Below, in pieces: positions 36,026 through 45,284 of a DNA stretch of 64,000 bases. The position numbers and the translations under genes are program-made. This stretch comes from IDS-8 sp040902105 (GTDB lineage Bacteria; Pseudomonadota; Gammaproteobacteria; Steroidobacterales; Woeseiaceae), in contig JBBDXW010000071.1 in NCBI GenBank assembly GCA_040902105.1, positions 124,001-188,000 of the forward strand, read 5' to 3'. Under the pieces are notes generated by a model, which ran no database searches, was not told where the DNA came from, and saw nothing but the letters and a program-made list of their open reading frames with translations. Positions within the stretch are counted from its first letter, which is position 1. Each line of letters starts with the position of its first letter.

Positions 36026-39000
36026 ATGGTTTGGGTTCGTCGCTTTTCCTTTTCACTTCTGGCGATGGCGGTGTTCGGTTGCAACCCGCCGCAAGATGAT
36101 GACGGACCGCCGTCTTTGCCGCCGGACGTTCCGACCAATCCTGTCACCAGCTCCAGTGATTTCTGGGTTTCCGGACCGCAGTCCGTGGCCTTCACCCAGT
36201 TCAACGTCACCAGTGCCGGCGAAGTCGTCGTCACGGCCACCTGGACGGGTACGAGTTCGGAACTTCGCATGGAGCTTCAGGGGCGCAGGCGTCCTTCATT
36301 GCCCGACCCTGTAGAACCCTATGCCGTAGTGACCGGGCCGTCCCCCCTCGAACTCACCTACGATGTCTTGCCGGACGATCTGGCGCGCGGAGTATCCTGG
36401 CGCGTTGTGCTGCGTGATGAGGACGATCAGGACGCACAAGGCAACCTGCAGATCACGACGCCGGTGAACGACGAGCGCGAGGAGTCGTTCAGATCTGGCA
36501 GGCTCGGCATGCGCTCAGGAGATATGTGGCCGTCCGCCTGGCTTCAATTTGCTTTCCTTGCGCACCTGAATGCAGTACCCGGCGGAGTGCTGCACGGCAT
36601 CGTGACGCTCAATAAAGCCTGTACCTGCAAGGAAAATCACCTGCTCGAACGGCAGGGCATCAAGCTGTTGAAGCACCTGCCGGGACGTCATGCGCTGGCG
36701 CGCGTTGAACGCGGCTTTTCACCAGCGACGAGCGATCTTGTTTCCCACGTCATTCCACTGGAGCCTGAGGACAAGATCGATCCCAACATACTCGTCGGGA
36801 ATTACGCCCGGTATACAGTGTCTTCCGTCCTCGACACCGTGTCGAACATGGTCGTCGAAAGTCCGGGTGTGCTCAATCTCACGGTCACGTTTTTCGCTGA
36901 CACCACGCCCGCTCGAATTGCCGCGATTCTGGCTGCCGAGGCGACATCGTCGGAACAGCTGAGCGATGTGCAATGGCGGGTGACCCTGCCCGAGACGCGC
37001 TTGCGCGCCCTCGCGGCTTATGACGAGGTCGAAGCTATTGATCCCGGTCCTGCTCCGGCGCTGCCCGACAACGACAACAGCCGCGCGGCCATCAACTCCA
37101 ATGCCTTGCAGAACGCGACCATCAATATGGGCGCCATCACGTACGGCGGGGCTTCCGGCATGGGGGTCAATGTCGGCGTGCAGGACACCGGCATTGCCGC
37201 GCATACCGATCTGAATGTCGTCGCAACGGTCGCAGTCGCCGCGAACGGAAGTCATGGTACGCACGTCGCCGGCACGATTGCGGGAAGCGGTGCGCTGAGC
37301 AATGGAACGAACACGGCCGGCGCCGCGAATGGAGGCGCCGCGTTCCAATGGCGGGGCTCGGCGCCGCAGGCAGGTCTCATTTCGTCCGGCGATCTCGACA
37401 ATGCCGGCAACATGTTGACCGCGATTCAGACCAATTCACTGGATGTCAGCAACCGGTCGCAATCCTATTCGTTCGATGGCGACTACAGCGCGGAAAACAG
37501 CCGCATCGACAGCCTGATTCGAGGCGGGGCAACCAGCGGCGGAACCGTGGTGCCACCGCGCTTGCTCGTCGTTTCCGCGGGCAATCACGGCCAGCTTCCC
37601 AACAACCAGCGCCCGGCCGGCGGCGGCATGCTCAATTCGACCACGACCGTCGCGGGCCAGACAGGATATTTCGGGCTCACCAAGCAGACGAAGAACACGA
37701 TTGTTGTCGGCAACCAGAGTTCGCTCGCGGCCGCTGCAGCCGTCGCCCTGGCCGGGGGCAGCAGCCTGGGGCCGACGTACGACGGGCGCATCAAGCCCGA
37801 CGTCCTGGCTCTCGGCACCGGCATTGTCTCGACCGGCACAGTGGGCGACGGGTCCTGCGTCGCGGCGGGCACCAACCTGACGAACGGGTACGTGTCGTGC
37901 AACGGCACGTCCATGGCTACGCCTTCCATTACCGGCGGTGTCGCTCAACTCCTCCAGCTCTGGCAGAACACCTACAATGCGCCGATCGGCGCGGTGCTTG
38001 ATGCAAACCCGCCGCTGCCGGCGCTGCTGCGCGCACTTCTCGTCCAGACGGCCGTGGACGTGCAGCAAGTCAATGTCCGGGGCGTCGCGAGTCCGGAAAT
38101 CGATCAGGACTCGAACCAGGCCAACGGCAATGATGGCCTGGGTCAGGCGTCTGCAACGATCGGGCCCGACTATGCGACGGGTTGGGGAACGGCCAACATC
38201 AACGCCGCGGCGGCGATTTTGACGGATGCTCGAGCCATTTCCGGCCGCGCCCAGGCCAATCGAATGATCCAGGAGTCCGTCTCACAGGGAATCGTTCGCG
38301 AGTACGACTTCGTCGTCAATCAAGGCGGTCCTCTTACGGTGACGCTCGCGTGGGACGACTTCGAGGCGACGACGTTGAACCCCGCGACCAGTCCGATGCT
38401 GGTCAACGACCTCGACCTCGAACTGGTTGCGCCTGACGGTACTGTTTTCTATCCATGGAGGCTTGGACACACGGTGCTCGATGCTGCGGGCAACGCGCTG
38501 GCGGACAACGCGCAGCCGCCTGGTACGGCGATACAGGTTCAGGCATCGATTGCGCCGATCACCAACCCGTCTTTCACATGGCAGTTCGTCTGCGCACCCG
38601 GGACCGTACCGCCGGGGTGCGCGACCGTTCCCGCGGCGGTCGGCCCCGTCAACATCGACTACGTCCCGTTCGACGCGATCGACGCGAACGGCGCGAACGA
38701 CGTCTGGGTTGCCGCCGCGGGCAAGGACCACCTGAACAACGTAGAGCAGGTGCTCGTGAACATCCCGAACGATCCTGCGCAGTTCGGACACTGGAAGGCG
38801 CGCGTCATCGGTTTCGATGTCCGTGAAGACGCTCAATCGTTCGCGCTCGTCGGGTTCCCGTACCCGGCGCTGGCCGAGCTCGTGCCATCGAGTGAAGATC
38901 GCGTAGCACTCCCGGCATTCGGAACGCCGATCACGTTTGACTGGAAGGTGGCGAACACGAGCGCTGTCGGGACCGGTGTTGGCTTTGTTCACCAGGTCTT

Positions 39001-41557
39001 CCTTTCGCGCGACTTCGCGTTAGGCAATGACGTGGCGCTTGCCGACACCAGCGCGCCGGCTTTTGCCGCGCTGGCCGGAGGCGCGGAGGCCACGCGCATG
39101 AGCACGGTCACGATTTCCGCAGCGGACGCGCAGACCCTGTTGGGCAACCCGACGGCAACGGTCGAGGACCTCATCGCTGAAGATGTGTTCCTGCTCGTCC
39201 GCGCTGACAGTGGAGACGCGGTGCTCGAGCACAACGACGTCAACCTGCTCGCGATGCAGGTGGGACGAATTGTGGACGTGGTCATGGTCATGGACCGCAG
39301 CGGCAGCATGAGCGCCTCGGTGCCTGTTACCGCCGGGACGCAGACCAAGCTGCAGATGCTCCAGGATTCCGCCAACCTGTTCATCGACATGCTCAGACGA
39401 GATGCCGGCGACCGACTCGGGCAAGTCAGTTTCGCGTCCAGCGCATCCACCGACTTCAGCGATGGATCGGGCTCGGTAAAATCTTTTGGCGCCGCCGACA
39501 TACCGGTGGCGAAAGCGGCCATCGCTGGAATGACGGCTAGCGGAATGACCAACATCCGCAGCGCTCTCGAGCGAGCTCTCGATCTCATTCCGGCGAGCAC
39601 GGATCGAAGAAACGTGGTGCTGTTTTTCTCGGACGGCGTCCGCACCGCCGGCGGTGATCCGGCAGAGGCATCGTTCCTCCAAAGGTTCAACGACGAGAAC
39701 GTCAAGGTCTTCTCGGTGGGCTTCGGCACAGAGGGAGGAGAAGGTCTCTCGGGAATTGATATCGGGCTTCTGCAGACCCTCAGCAATGTAGGGGCCCAGG
39801 GCTTCTTTCACGTCACGCAGTCGCCTCTCGAACTGGACAAGTTCTTTGTCGACGCGCTGGCAAACGCGGTCGCTGCCGAGGTGATCGTCGATCCCGTCGA
39901 CACTGTGCCGCCGGGCGGACTCCGGGAGATACCCATAGACGTCTCCGGCCCGGACCGGACAGTGACCTTCGTGCTGACCTGGGACAATCCGGCGTTCGAT
40001 CCCTCCCTGGAACTGGTGTCCCGGGAAGGTGTGGTCTTTCACGACGGCAACTTCGCGCAGTTCGGAGATGCGATCACACGCATCAGTGCGCCCGCCTACA
40101 CGCTCGTAGAAGTGAAACTTCCGCTACGTGTGGGCGCGAACAAGATTCATGGCGGCAAGTGGACGATGCGGGTGCGCAATGGAACCGCTTCGCCTATCCG
40201 CTTCGCGGCGACGGCGATCACGGAATCGGAAATCGTCGAAGCCACCACGATCGAGCCGTCGGCCGATGGCGTTTTCGATCTCGGCGAGCCGATACGGGTG
40301 ACAACGGCCGTCAAGGGCCCGGAAGGGCCAATCAGCGGCCTGGACGTAACCTTGAGCGTGGGAGCTCCAATTGCGAGCCTCGGCAACCTGCTGGCTGCGG
40401 CTGCGATTACCCCGGCCGAGATCAATGCGACGCCGACGGTCATTGCGGGCGAGCCGATCTCGCAACTGCAACGCATGACGATGGCGCTGACGGCGCGTTT
40501 GGGACACGACCCGGTGGGGCGTGTAACGTCATCCGCAATGGCGATGCCGGAAACGGGCGTGGGCGGCGTCTATGCCGGTGCATTCCCATCGACGCGGATG
40601 CCCGGCCACTACGTCTTTACGACGCACACCGCTGGGACGACGGATAATTGTGATGTCTTCACGCGAGAGTCGGTAACGTCGGCCTACATTGCGCCGAGAG
40701 TCGACGAACGGACGACGCCGATCAGCGTTACGGTCGGCACCGGCCAGATCCTGACGCTCGTCTTTACCCCGACCGATCGGGCAGGCGGTTACGTCGGCCC
40801 GGGCCTTGCCGACCGGATGACGGTGCGGACGGATGGACTGACGCCCGCGGGTCCGCTCGCGGATCGACTGGACGGCAGCTACGCGCAGACGTTCCGCGCC
40901 GTTCCCGGAAGATCGGTCGCGTCGATTGATATCATCGCGGTAGGCGTCGCGTTGCCGCGGCGCACAGTGGCGCTGGATACCCCGCCCGTGACAGGCATCT
41001 CCGTTCCCACCGGCACCACTACCCATACGACAACAACGCGACTCCAGTTCAGGGAGGGCGCCTTTGCCGGCGGTGGTGAAACAGGGGTCGCGCTTGCCCG
41101 GAATGGAGTCATTACTCCGGCGAAAGTGTCCGGAACGGATCAGCAGTCCGGTGCGGTTGAGATTGTGGTTCCAGCAGGGCTTGAGGCGGGCACTTACGCT
41201 GTCCTGTTGCGCGGCCGCGAGGGGTGGGGACCCGCGTCGGAGGGAATTTCGTTCCGGGTTGTCGAACCTTCCGGGACAATGCCGAAGTATGTTGCCGGGA
41301 TCGAACAGGCGTTGACTGCCCTGGCGAACGAGGGAGACGCGACGGGTGAGGTGCGAGCAACGCTGTTGCAGGCGCTTCGAGAGGCACCCGTGGGCCAGCG
41401 TCTTACGGCCGACGTCAAGCAGTCGGCGCTGAGCGAGATCGTGCAGCTGATGTCGCGCGACACGTCGCCGATCGACAAATCGGAGATGGCGGCGATCGCG
41501 CAGGCGCTGGCCGCTGCGAAGTACGATGCCGGGGTTCCAAGAGAAAGCGCTGCGTAA
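36026..41557 (+). CDS. Giant subtilase-VWA lipoprotein
   Basis: Predicted lipoprotein of 1843 residues. The ATG at 36026 is chosen: GGAGG lies 6 bases upstream and the product has a lipobox MAVFGC. An N-terminal pro-region and inhibitor-like part precede an S8 subtilisin domain with the whole triad: Asp in VQDTGIAAH (about 385), His in SHGTHVAGT (about 411) and Ser in NGTSMATPS (about 628). Further on is a beta-rich region, then a VWA domain with intact MIDAS start DRSGSMS (about 1088) and FFSDGVRT. The C-terminal 500 residues are beta-sandwich-like with a helical end. VWA plus protease suggests regulated binding and cleavage at the surface. The gene is isolated on its strand. Confidence 0.9.
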   Translation: MVWVRRFSFSLLAMAVFGCNPPQDDDGPPSLPPDVPTNPVTSSSDFWVSGPQSVAFTQFNVTSAGEVVVTATWTGTSSELRMELQGRRRPSLPDPVEPYAVVTGPSPLELTYDVLPDDLARGVSWRVVLRDEDDQDAQGNLQITTPVNDEREESFRSGRLGMRSGDMWPSAWLQFAFLAHLNAVPGGVLHGIVTLNKACTCKENHLLERQGIKLLKHLPGRHALARVERGFSPATSDLVSHVIPLEPEDKIDPNILVGNYARYTVSSVLDTVSNMVVESPGVLNLTVTFFADTTPARIAAILAAEATSSEQLSDVQWRVTLPETRLRALAAYDEVEAIDPGPAPALPDNDNSRAAINSNALQNATINMGAITYGGASGMGVNVGVQDTGIAAHTDLNVVATVAVAANGSHGTHVAGTIAGSGALSNGTNTAGAANGGAAFQWRGSAPQAGLISSGDLDNAGNMLTAIQTNSLDVSNRSQSYSFDGDYSAENSRIDSLIRGGATSGGTVVPPRLLVVSAGNHGQLPNNQRPAGGGMLNSTTTVAGQTGYFGLTKQTKNTIVVGNQSSLAAAAAVALAGGSSLGPTYDGRIKPDVLALGTGIVSTGTVGDGSCVAAGTNLTNGYVSCNGTSMATPSITGGVAQLLQLWQNTYNAPIGAVLDANPPLPALLRALLVQTAVDVQQVNVRGVASPEIDQDSNQANGNDGLGQASATIGPDYATGWGTANINAAAAILTDARAISGRAQANRMIQESVSQGIVREYDFVVNQGGPLTVTLAWDDFEATTLNPATSPMLVNDLDLELVAPDGTVFYPWRLGHTVLDAAGNALADNAQPPGTAIQVQASIAPITNPSFTWQFVCAPGTVPPGCATVPAAVGPVNIDYVPFDAIDANGANDVWVAAAGKDHLNNVEQVLVNIPNDPAQFGHWKARVIGFDVREDAQSFALVGFPYPALAELVPSSEDRVALPAFGTPITFDWKVANTSAVGTGVGFVHQVFLSRDFALGNDVALADTSAPAFAALAGGAEATRMSTVTISAADAQTLLGNPTATVEDLIAEDVFLLVRADSGDAVLEHNDVNLLAMQVGRIVDVVMVMDRSGSMSASVPVTAGTQTKLQMLQDSANLFIDMLRRDAGDRLGQVSFASSASTDFSDGSGSVKSFGAADIPVAKAAIAGMTASGMTNIRSALERALDLIPASTDRRNVVLFFSDGVRTAGGDPAEASFLQRFNDENVKVFSVGFGTEGGEGLSGIDIGLLQTLSNVGAQGFFHVTQSPLELDKFFVDALANAVAAEVIVDPVDTVPPGGLREIPIDVSGPDRTVTFVLTWDNPAFDPSLELVSREGVVFHDGNFAQFGDAITRISAPAYTLVEVKLPLRVGANKIHGGKWTMRVRNGTASPIRFAATAITESEIVEATTIEPSADGVFDLGEPIRVTTAVKGPEGPISGLDVTLSVGAPIASLGNLLAAAAITPAEINATPTVIAGEPISQLQRMTMALTARLGHDPVGRVTSSAMAMPETGVGGVYAGAFPSTRMPGHYVFTTHTAGTTDNCDVFTRESVTSAYIAPRVDERTTPISVTVGTGQILTLVFTPTDRAGGYVGPGLADRMTVRTDGLTPAGPLADRLDGSYAQTFRAVPGRSVASIDIIAVGVALPRRTVALDTPPVTGISVPTGTTTHTTTTRLQFREGAFAGGGETGVALARNGVITPAKVSGTDQQSGAVEIVVPAGLEAGTYAVLLRGREGWGPASEGISFRVVEPSGTMPKYVAGIEQALTALANEGDATGEVRATLLQALREAPVGQRLTADVKQSALSEIVQLMSRDTSPIDKSEMAAIAQALAAAKYDAGVPRESAA

Positions 41558-41642
41558 CCTCGCCCGGCAAGTCAGAATTCTCTGGGTGAGCCATCGGGTT
41601 TCTGCGTGCTACGTCGGCGCGTTCAGCGTACACCGGTGATCA

Positions 41643-42326
41643 TCAGGTCACGCCCGGTTGCGCGGGCGGGCTGTCCGGGCGGGGCCGGTTCATGCCGGCG
41701 GTCAGCACCATGCGCATGCCTTCTTCCACCGGCATCTCCAGTCGCCGAAGGCAGCGCTCCGGAACATACAGCGTGTAGCCGCCGATCTGGTAGCTCATGG
41801 GCAGGTACACCGCCAGCACCGGCTCGTCGTCGTCGAGGCTCAGTTCCGGTACCGCCTGCGCCGGCGCCGTGTCGGTGATGAAGCCGATCAGGCGTATGTC
41901 TCCCGGAAGCGTGACAAGAACGACATGACGGGTATCGGCGTCCGCCGGGCGCGCCACGAACAGCATCAGGTCGCGGACACCGCCGTACACGGTCTTGATG
42001 AGCGGTATCCGCTCCAGCAGCCGGTTGCCCAGCTTGAGGGCCAGCCGGCCGTAGACCCAGGCGTTGAGAACCGCGCCCAGGGCCAGCACCGCCAGCACGG
42101 CGAAGATAAGTCCGAGACCGGGGAAGTACCAGCCCGGTGGCAGCAGTGCCTCCCCAATGCCACTGAGCAGGGAATCGGCCGCGGTAAACAGCCAGTACAC
42201 CACATAACCGGTGACCACCAGCGGGATTATCGGGACCAGACCGGTCAGGAAGGTGCGCCACAGACGGACGAGGGGACGTCGGGAACGCGGCGCGGATCGA
42301 CGCTGGCGCGGGTGATGAAGTGGCAT
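41643..42326 (-). CDS. DUF502 membrane protein
   Basis: Protein of 227 residues matching the DUF502 family: two N-terminal membrane helices (TGLVPIIPLVVTGYVVYWL and a second near residue 75-95), then the conserved loop GNRLLERIPLIKTVYGGVRDL and a soluble C-terminal domain (LVTLPGDIRLIGFITD). Function is unknown; family members are widespread inner-membrane proteins. No operon partner. The last residues are proline-rich and poorly conserved. Confidence 0.88.
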   Translation of the reverse strand: MPLHHPRQRRSAPRSRRPLVRLWRTFLTGLVPIIPLVVTGYVVYWLFTAADSLLSGIGEALLPPGWYFPGLGLIFAVLAVLALGAVLNAWVYGRLALKLGNRLLERIPLIKTVYGGVRDLMLFVARPADADTRHVVLVTLPGDIRLIGFITDTAPAQAVPELSLDDDEPVLAVYLPMSYQIGGYTLYVPERCLRRLEMPVEEGMRMVLTAGMNRPRPDSPPAQPGVT

Positions 42327-42381
42327 GGTGCTGGACTCCGTGTTTTTGGCGGGTGCAACGCGACCCGCGGGCCTCGATTGA

Positions 42382-42513
42382 CCTCGAAAATATCACCAAC
42401 GGCGCACGCGTGCGCCCTTCGAACGGACATCACCAAAAATCCGCCGCAACGACGCTTGCCCGTGCGGCAGCGGCGAGAAATACAAGAAGTGCTGCCTCAA
42501 CCTGTCGCGTTGA
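42382..42513 (+). pseudogene. Orphan SEC-C zinc-motif relic
   Basis: An open frame of 43 codons with no start codon ends in a complete SEC-C zinc motif: RRNDACPCGSGEKYKKCC followed by a stop at 42511-42513. SEC-C motifs form the C-terminal tail of SecA and of YecA/UPF0225-type proteins. No upstream gene in frame supplies the rest of such a protein, since the frame closes at TGA 42379-42381 and DUF502 lies on the other strand. It is best read as the remaining tail of a deleted gene. Confidence 0.65.
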
Positions 42514-42560
42514 GACTCGCGGCGGCGCAGCTTGCGACAAGGGCTGGTTGCGTCAAGGCA

Positions 42561-43124
42561 TCAGCGAGCGTGGCCGTTGAGCTGCCGCAGTACCCCGGTC
42601 GCGTTGAGCCTCCAGCGAGCGAGCTCCACACTGACCTGAAACTGTGCCGCAATCGCCTCGACGTTGCGGCGTCTGGAAAAACACGACAAAAGGCCGTCGC
42701 GGGGCAAGAGCATGGATGCCGCAAGCCAGTCTGCTTCATTTTCCTGATCGCGACCGTACGTCGTGAGCCACAAATGTCCATCTTCGCTTATGTCCACTCT
42801 GGCTGCCGCGTGACCGAGAATGATGTGGGCAAGTTCGTGCACGATGTTGTTGGGAATGCGCCGTTCGTCCTGTGCCGCGTTGACGACTATGATGTGCCTG
42901 GCATCGAGCTTGATGGTTGCGGCAGACCATGAACCGGGGTCGGTTACCGACAGCTGACGAACCGTTTCGTTGTCGAGTCCGGGAACATCGCCCGGCGTCC
43001 AGAGAGTGACGCCGAGATCGTCCGCGAGCTGGCGATACGGAAGTGCGTCCTCCAGTGAGACTCCGAGTTTCCGGCGATATCTTCTGGAGGTCTGCTCGCA
43101 CCTGGATTTGAAACCCCTTTGCAC
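42561..43124 (-). CDS. ImmA/IrrE-like metallopeptidase
   Basis: Zinc protease-like protein of 187 residues with the signature HELAHIILGH (residues about 90-100). Start is GTG. The family includes ImmA and IrrE, which cleave repressors, and partners with XRE regulators. The XRE gene directly upstream on the same strand stops 6 bases before its start; the pair looks like a repressor/antirepressor or toxin-antitoxin-like module. Function beyond this is open. Confidence 0.82.
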   Translation of the reverse strand: MQRGFKSRCEQTSRRYRRKLGVSLEDALPYRQLADDLGVTLWTPGDVPGLDNETVRQLSVTDPGSWSAATIKLDARHIIVVNAAQDERRIPNNIVHELAHIILGHAAARVDISEDGHLWLTTYGRDQENEADWLAASMLLPRDGLLSCFSRRRNVEAIAAQFQVSVELARWRLNATGVLRQLNGHAR

Positions 43125-43130
43125 GAATTT

Positions 43131-43484
43131 CTAATCCTGATCCTGCGCGGCCAGAGCACGCTGGACGTGGAGAATCATTTTCGCCAGCGCCGCGGCTGTT
43201 TCCGGAGACGTTGTCTTTTCTTTCCTGAAGTGGACGCTGGCTCGAATCTCATCGTCGCGCGATTCGCGCGACGACGCGAAGCCGAGGATCTGATTCGGAT
43301 CGACACCGAGCCACTGGCAGATCAGCTGAAAGTTCTGCAAATCCGGCAGGTAGCCGTTCTCGACCCGCGAGAGGGTGGCGGCGCTGATGCCGATCTCCTT
43401 TGCGGCAGCCCGGACGCCGATCGAGCCGCGCTTTTCCACGATCAACTGCCCGAGCGTATCGAGGGATGGTTTGGGCCTTGTCAT
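43131..43484 (-). CDS. XRE-family helix-turn-helix regulator (ImmA partner)
   Basis: DNA-binding protein of 117 residues. The helix-turn-helix (IGVRAAAKEIGISAATLSRVE then NGYLPDLQNF) lies at about 25-58. The C-terminus contains a longer extension than the later XRE proteins, probably the part recognised by the ImmA/IrrE-like protease encoded next. The two halves of a long inverted repeat, GTAAGACA at 43509-43516 and TGTCTTAC at 43555-43562, lie upstream and could be its operator. Confidence 0.8.
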   Translation of the reverse strand: MTRPKPSLDTLGQLIVEKRGSIGVRAAAKEIGISAATLSRVENGYLPDLQNFQLICQWLGVDPNQILGFASSRESRDDEIRASVHFRKEKTTSPETAAALAKMILHVQRALAAQDQD

Positions 43485-43508
43485 GCCTTAGGCTCGGGTG
43501 TCCTGAAA

Positions 43509-43562
43509 GTAAGACAGACTATCACAGGTTGCGCACACCCTCGTTTCATGCTATTGTCTTAC
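43509..43562. promoter_or_regulatory. Inverted repeat upstream of the XRE/ImmA pair
   Basis: GTAAGACA (43509-43516) and its exact reverse complement TGTCTTAC (43555-43562) are separated by 38 bases between the minus-strand XRE gene and the plus-strand hypothetical gene. It could be the two-site operator of the XRE regulator. Confidence 0.4.
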
Positions 43563-43666
43563 ATGTAGGACGATCATTTAACTGTGCAACAAATCCGGAC
43601 AAAGGTTTACGGACAAGAGCATCCTCGCCGGCGTTCCCGGCAATGGCAATGGGAGAAATCAGGGCG

Positions 43667-44089
43667 ATGGATGGAGGAATGAATGCGGTGTACCGGATCG
43701 CCGGCCACAACGCAGAGCATACGCTGGCCGCCATTGAAGCACTGCGGCACATCCGGGAGGACGGAGATTTTTATATCCCGGACTTCATTACCGCCGACCC
43801 TTGCAAGTCACGCCCGAAGGTCTACTCTGCAGCCAACGATCACGCCCGGGACTTGCGCAAGGCCGAACAGCAGCTTGACGATGTGCTGAACCTGGCGCGG
43901 GTACTTCGGGCGTCGGTGCAGGGAGAGGACGACGGCCGGGCCATGCAGGCCGACACCGTTCTGAAGATCATCGAGAAGAAACTGAGCAAGGCGCATGCCT
44001 TCATCGACCGGCACGATGCCCGGCACCTGAACCTGTTCATGGCGTACTTCGATCTGAAAGAGGGTTCGGGTGCAACCACGGATGACTGA
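43667..44089 (+). CDS. Hypothetical helical protein
   Basis: Protein of 140 residues from ATG 43667 (GGGAG upstream); ATG 43643 would add 8. It is soluble and mostly alpha helical (DHARDLRKAEQQLDDVLNLA; LKIIEKKLSKAHAFIDR). No domain was recognised. It lies opposite the XRE cluster; whether it belongs with them is unknown. Confidence 0.55.
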   Translation: MDGGMNAVYRIAGHNAEHTLAAIEALRHIREDGDFYIPDFITADPCKSRPKVYSAANDHARDLRKAEQQLDDVLNLARVLRASVQGEDDGRAMQADTVLKIIEKKLSKAHAFIDRHDARHLNLFMAYFDLKEGSGATTDD

Positions 44090-44116
44090 GAAGGGGTTGT
44101 CGGCGCCAAACCGGCA

Positions 44117-44374
44117 TTACTTCTTGCGACTGCCGGGACGGCAAGGGAGGAACCCGTAGAAACCGTCCCCGAGCGCCACCGCCAGCTTGTTCACATTCAA
44201 CAATGCCAGATTACGCTCGCCTCGCTCGATGCCGCCGATGTAAGTCCTGTCCAGACCGGCTTCGGCGGCCAGGTCCTCCTGGGTCCAGCTGCGCGCCTCG
44301 CGCGCGCTGCGCACACGGTCGCCGAACTCACGCAGAATCGCCCGCTCTGATCTGGTGTACGCCATACCCGGCAA
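44117..44374 (-). CDS. XRE-family regulator 2
   Basis: DNA-binding protein of 85 residues: HTH at about 20-75 with SWTQEDLAAEAGLDRTYIGG-type helices. It has the same length and domain plan as the next two genes upstream. The palindrome GTCCACGGAC at 44397-44406 lies 22 bases upstream of its start, matching a similar site before the next XRE gene. Confidence 0.85.
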   Translation of the reverse strand: MPGMAYTRSERAILREFGDRVRSAREARSWTQEDLAAEAGLDRTYIGGIERGERNLALLNVNKLAVALGDGFYGFLPCRPGSRKK

Positions 44375-44396
44375 TCATCCGGGCGGATGACGATAC

Positions 44397-44420
44397 GTCC
44401 ACGGACTATAAGTATCATTG
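44397..44420 (-). promoter_or_regulatory. Operator candidate (GTCCACGGAC palindrome), copy 1
   Basis: Palindrome GTCCACGGAC (44397-44406) followed by TATAAGTATCATT. The same arrangement recurs at 44723-44745 before the next XRE gene. Read on the minus strand, a TATAGT hexamer overlaps the palindrome and may be a -10 box, so binding would block RNA polymerase. Confidence 0.55.
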
Positions 44421-44451
44421 CCGAACCCGGGCCTGAGTCGACTGGCAGTGT

Positions 44452-44691
44452 TCAGCGTTCTGGCGGGCAGGGAAACACGTCGGCGAAGTCTTGCTCGAGC
44501 GCCAGGATAATCTTGCTGATTGTGAGCAGCCTCGGGTTTCCGACGCCCCGTTCTATCTTCCCGACGGTTGTGGGATCGACCCCGGCTTGCTCGGCGAGTT
44601 GTTCCTGAGTCAAGTCCGTCGCATCTCGCGCGGCGCGCATGCGCTCGCCGAATTCACGAATGAATGCAAGATCCTCAGGAGTGGTTTCCAC
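44452..44691 (-). CDS. XRE-family regulator 3
   Basis: DNA-binding protein of 79 residues with HTH TDLTQEQLAEQAGVDPTTVG (about 27-46) and a C-terminus ending FPCPPER, like the FLPCRPG end of the neighbour. Strong similarity in layout to the two adjacent XRE genes suggests local duplication. Operator candidate at 44723-44745. Confidence 0.85.
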   Translation of the reverse strand: METTPEDLAFIREFGERMRAARDATDLTQEQLAEQAGVDPTTVGKIERGVGNPRLLTISKIILALEQDFADVFPCPPER

Positions 44692-44722
44692 CCCCGGAAA
44701 CTTCCCGCGACGATGACTATAA

Positions 44723-44745
44723 GTCCACGGACTATAAGCATCATT
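44723..44745 (-). promoter_or_regulatory. Operator candidate (GTCCACGGAC palindrome), copy 2
   Basis: Identical palindrome GTCCACGGAC (44723-44732) followed by TATAAGCATCATT, 32 bases upstream of the XRE gene ending at 44452. One base differs from copy 1 in the 13 bases after the palindrome. Confidence 0.55.
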
Positions 44746-44842
44746 TCACTGATCGGTTTGCCGACATGAGCAATCCACCGGGAGTCTCCGATTCTGGCCT
44801 GGAACCCGGCCACACCTGCGGGCCGCCGCGGCGGCGGGAAGA

Positions 44843-45073
44843 TCAAAGTTGCGCCTCCGTTTCCCGGACCAGCTTCCAGGCAGGGCAGTTCAGGGCCCTG
44901 GCGAGCTTGAGCATCGTCTCCAGGCTCGGGTTACGCAGTCCACGCTCGACGAGGCTTATGTAGGTCGGGTGGCACGCAGCCTCTGCCGCCAGGGTCTCCT
45001 GCGACATGCTGGCCTTCAGTCGCCGCCGGCGAATAATGTGGCCAAAATGCTGCGCTGCGGTGTGCGGTTCCAC
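44843..45073 (-). CDS. XRE-family regulator 4
   Basis: DNA-binding protein of 76 residues with HTH KASMSQETLAAEAACHPTYI (about 20-39). It is the most divergent of the small XRE genes. A perfect inverted repeat (45094-45121) lies immediately upstream and is the likely operator. Confidence 0.85.
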   Translation of the reverse strand: MEPHTAAQHFGHIIRRRRLKASMSQETLAAEAACHPTYISLVERGLRNPSLETMLKLARALNCPAWKLVRETEAQL

Positions 45074-45093
45074 ATTGCAACGTTAGGCGATGG

Positions 45094-45121
45094 CGACTAT
45101 TGTCAGAACAGACAATAGTCG
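45094..45121. promoter_or_regulatory. 11-bp-arm inverted repeat upstream of XRE regulator 4
   Basis: CGACTATTGTC (45094-45104) and its exact reverse complement GACAATAGTCG (45111-45121) are separated by six bases. It lies 21 bases before the minus-strand XRE gene and upstream of the plus-strand sigma-like gene, so it could control both. Confidence 0.6.
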
Positions 45122-45284
45122 TGGTCAAACGCCCTTCTGCAGCCACGTGCCTGACGACCGCATTGTGCCCGAACGACGGCCAGCGGTACTGTCTATATAC
45201 AATCTGCCGATTGACCGCCATCCTGCTGACGGCTGCGGGCGACGCCGTCTGGCCGAACGCCGATCGAGGACAGGGAATAGCCTG

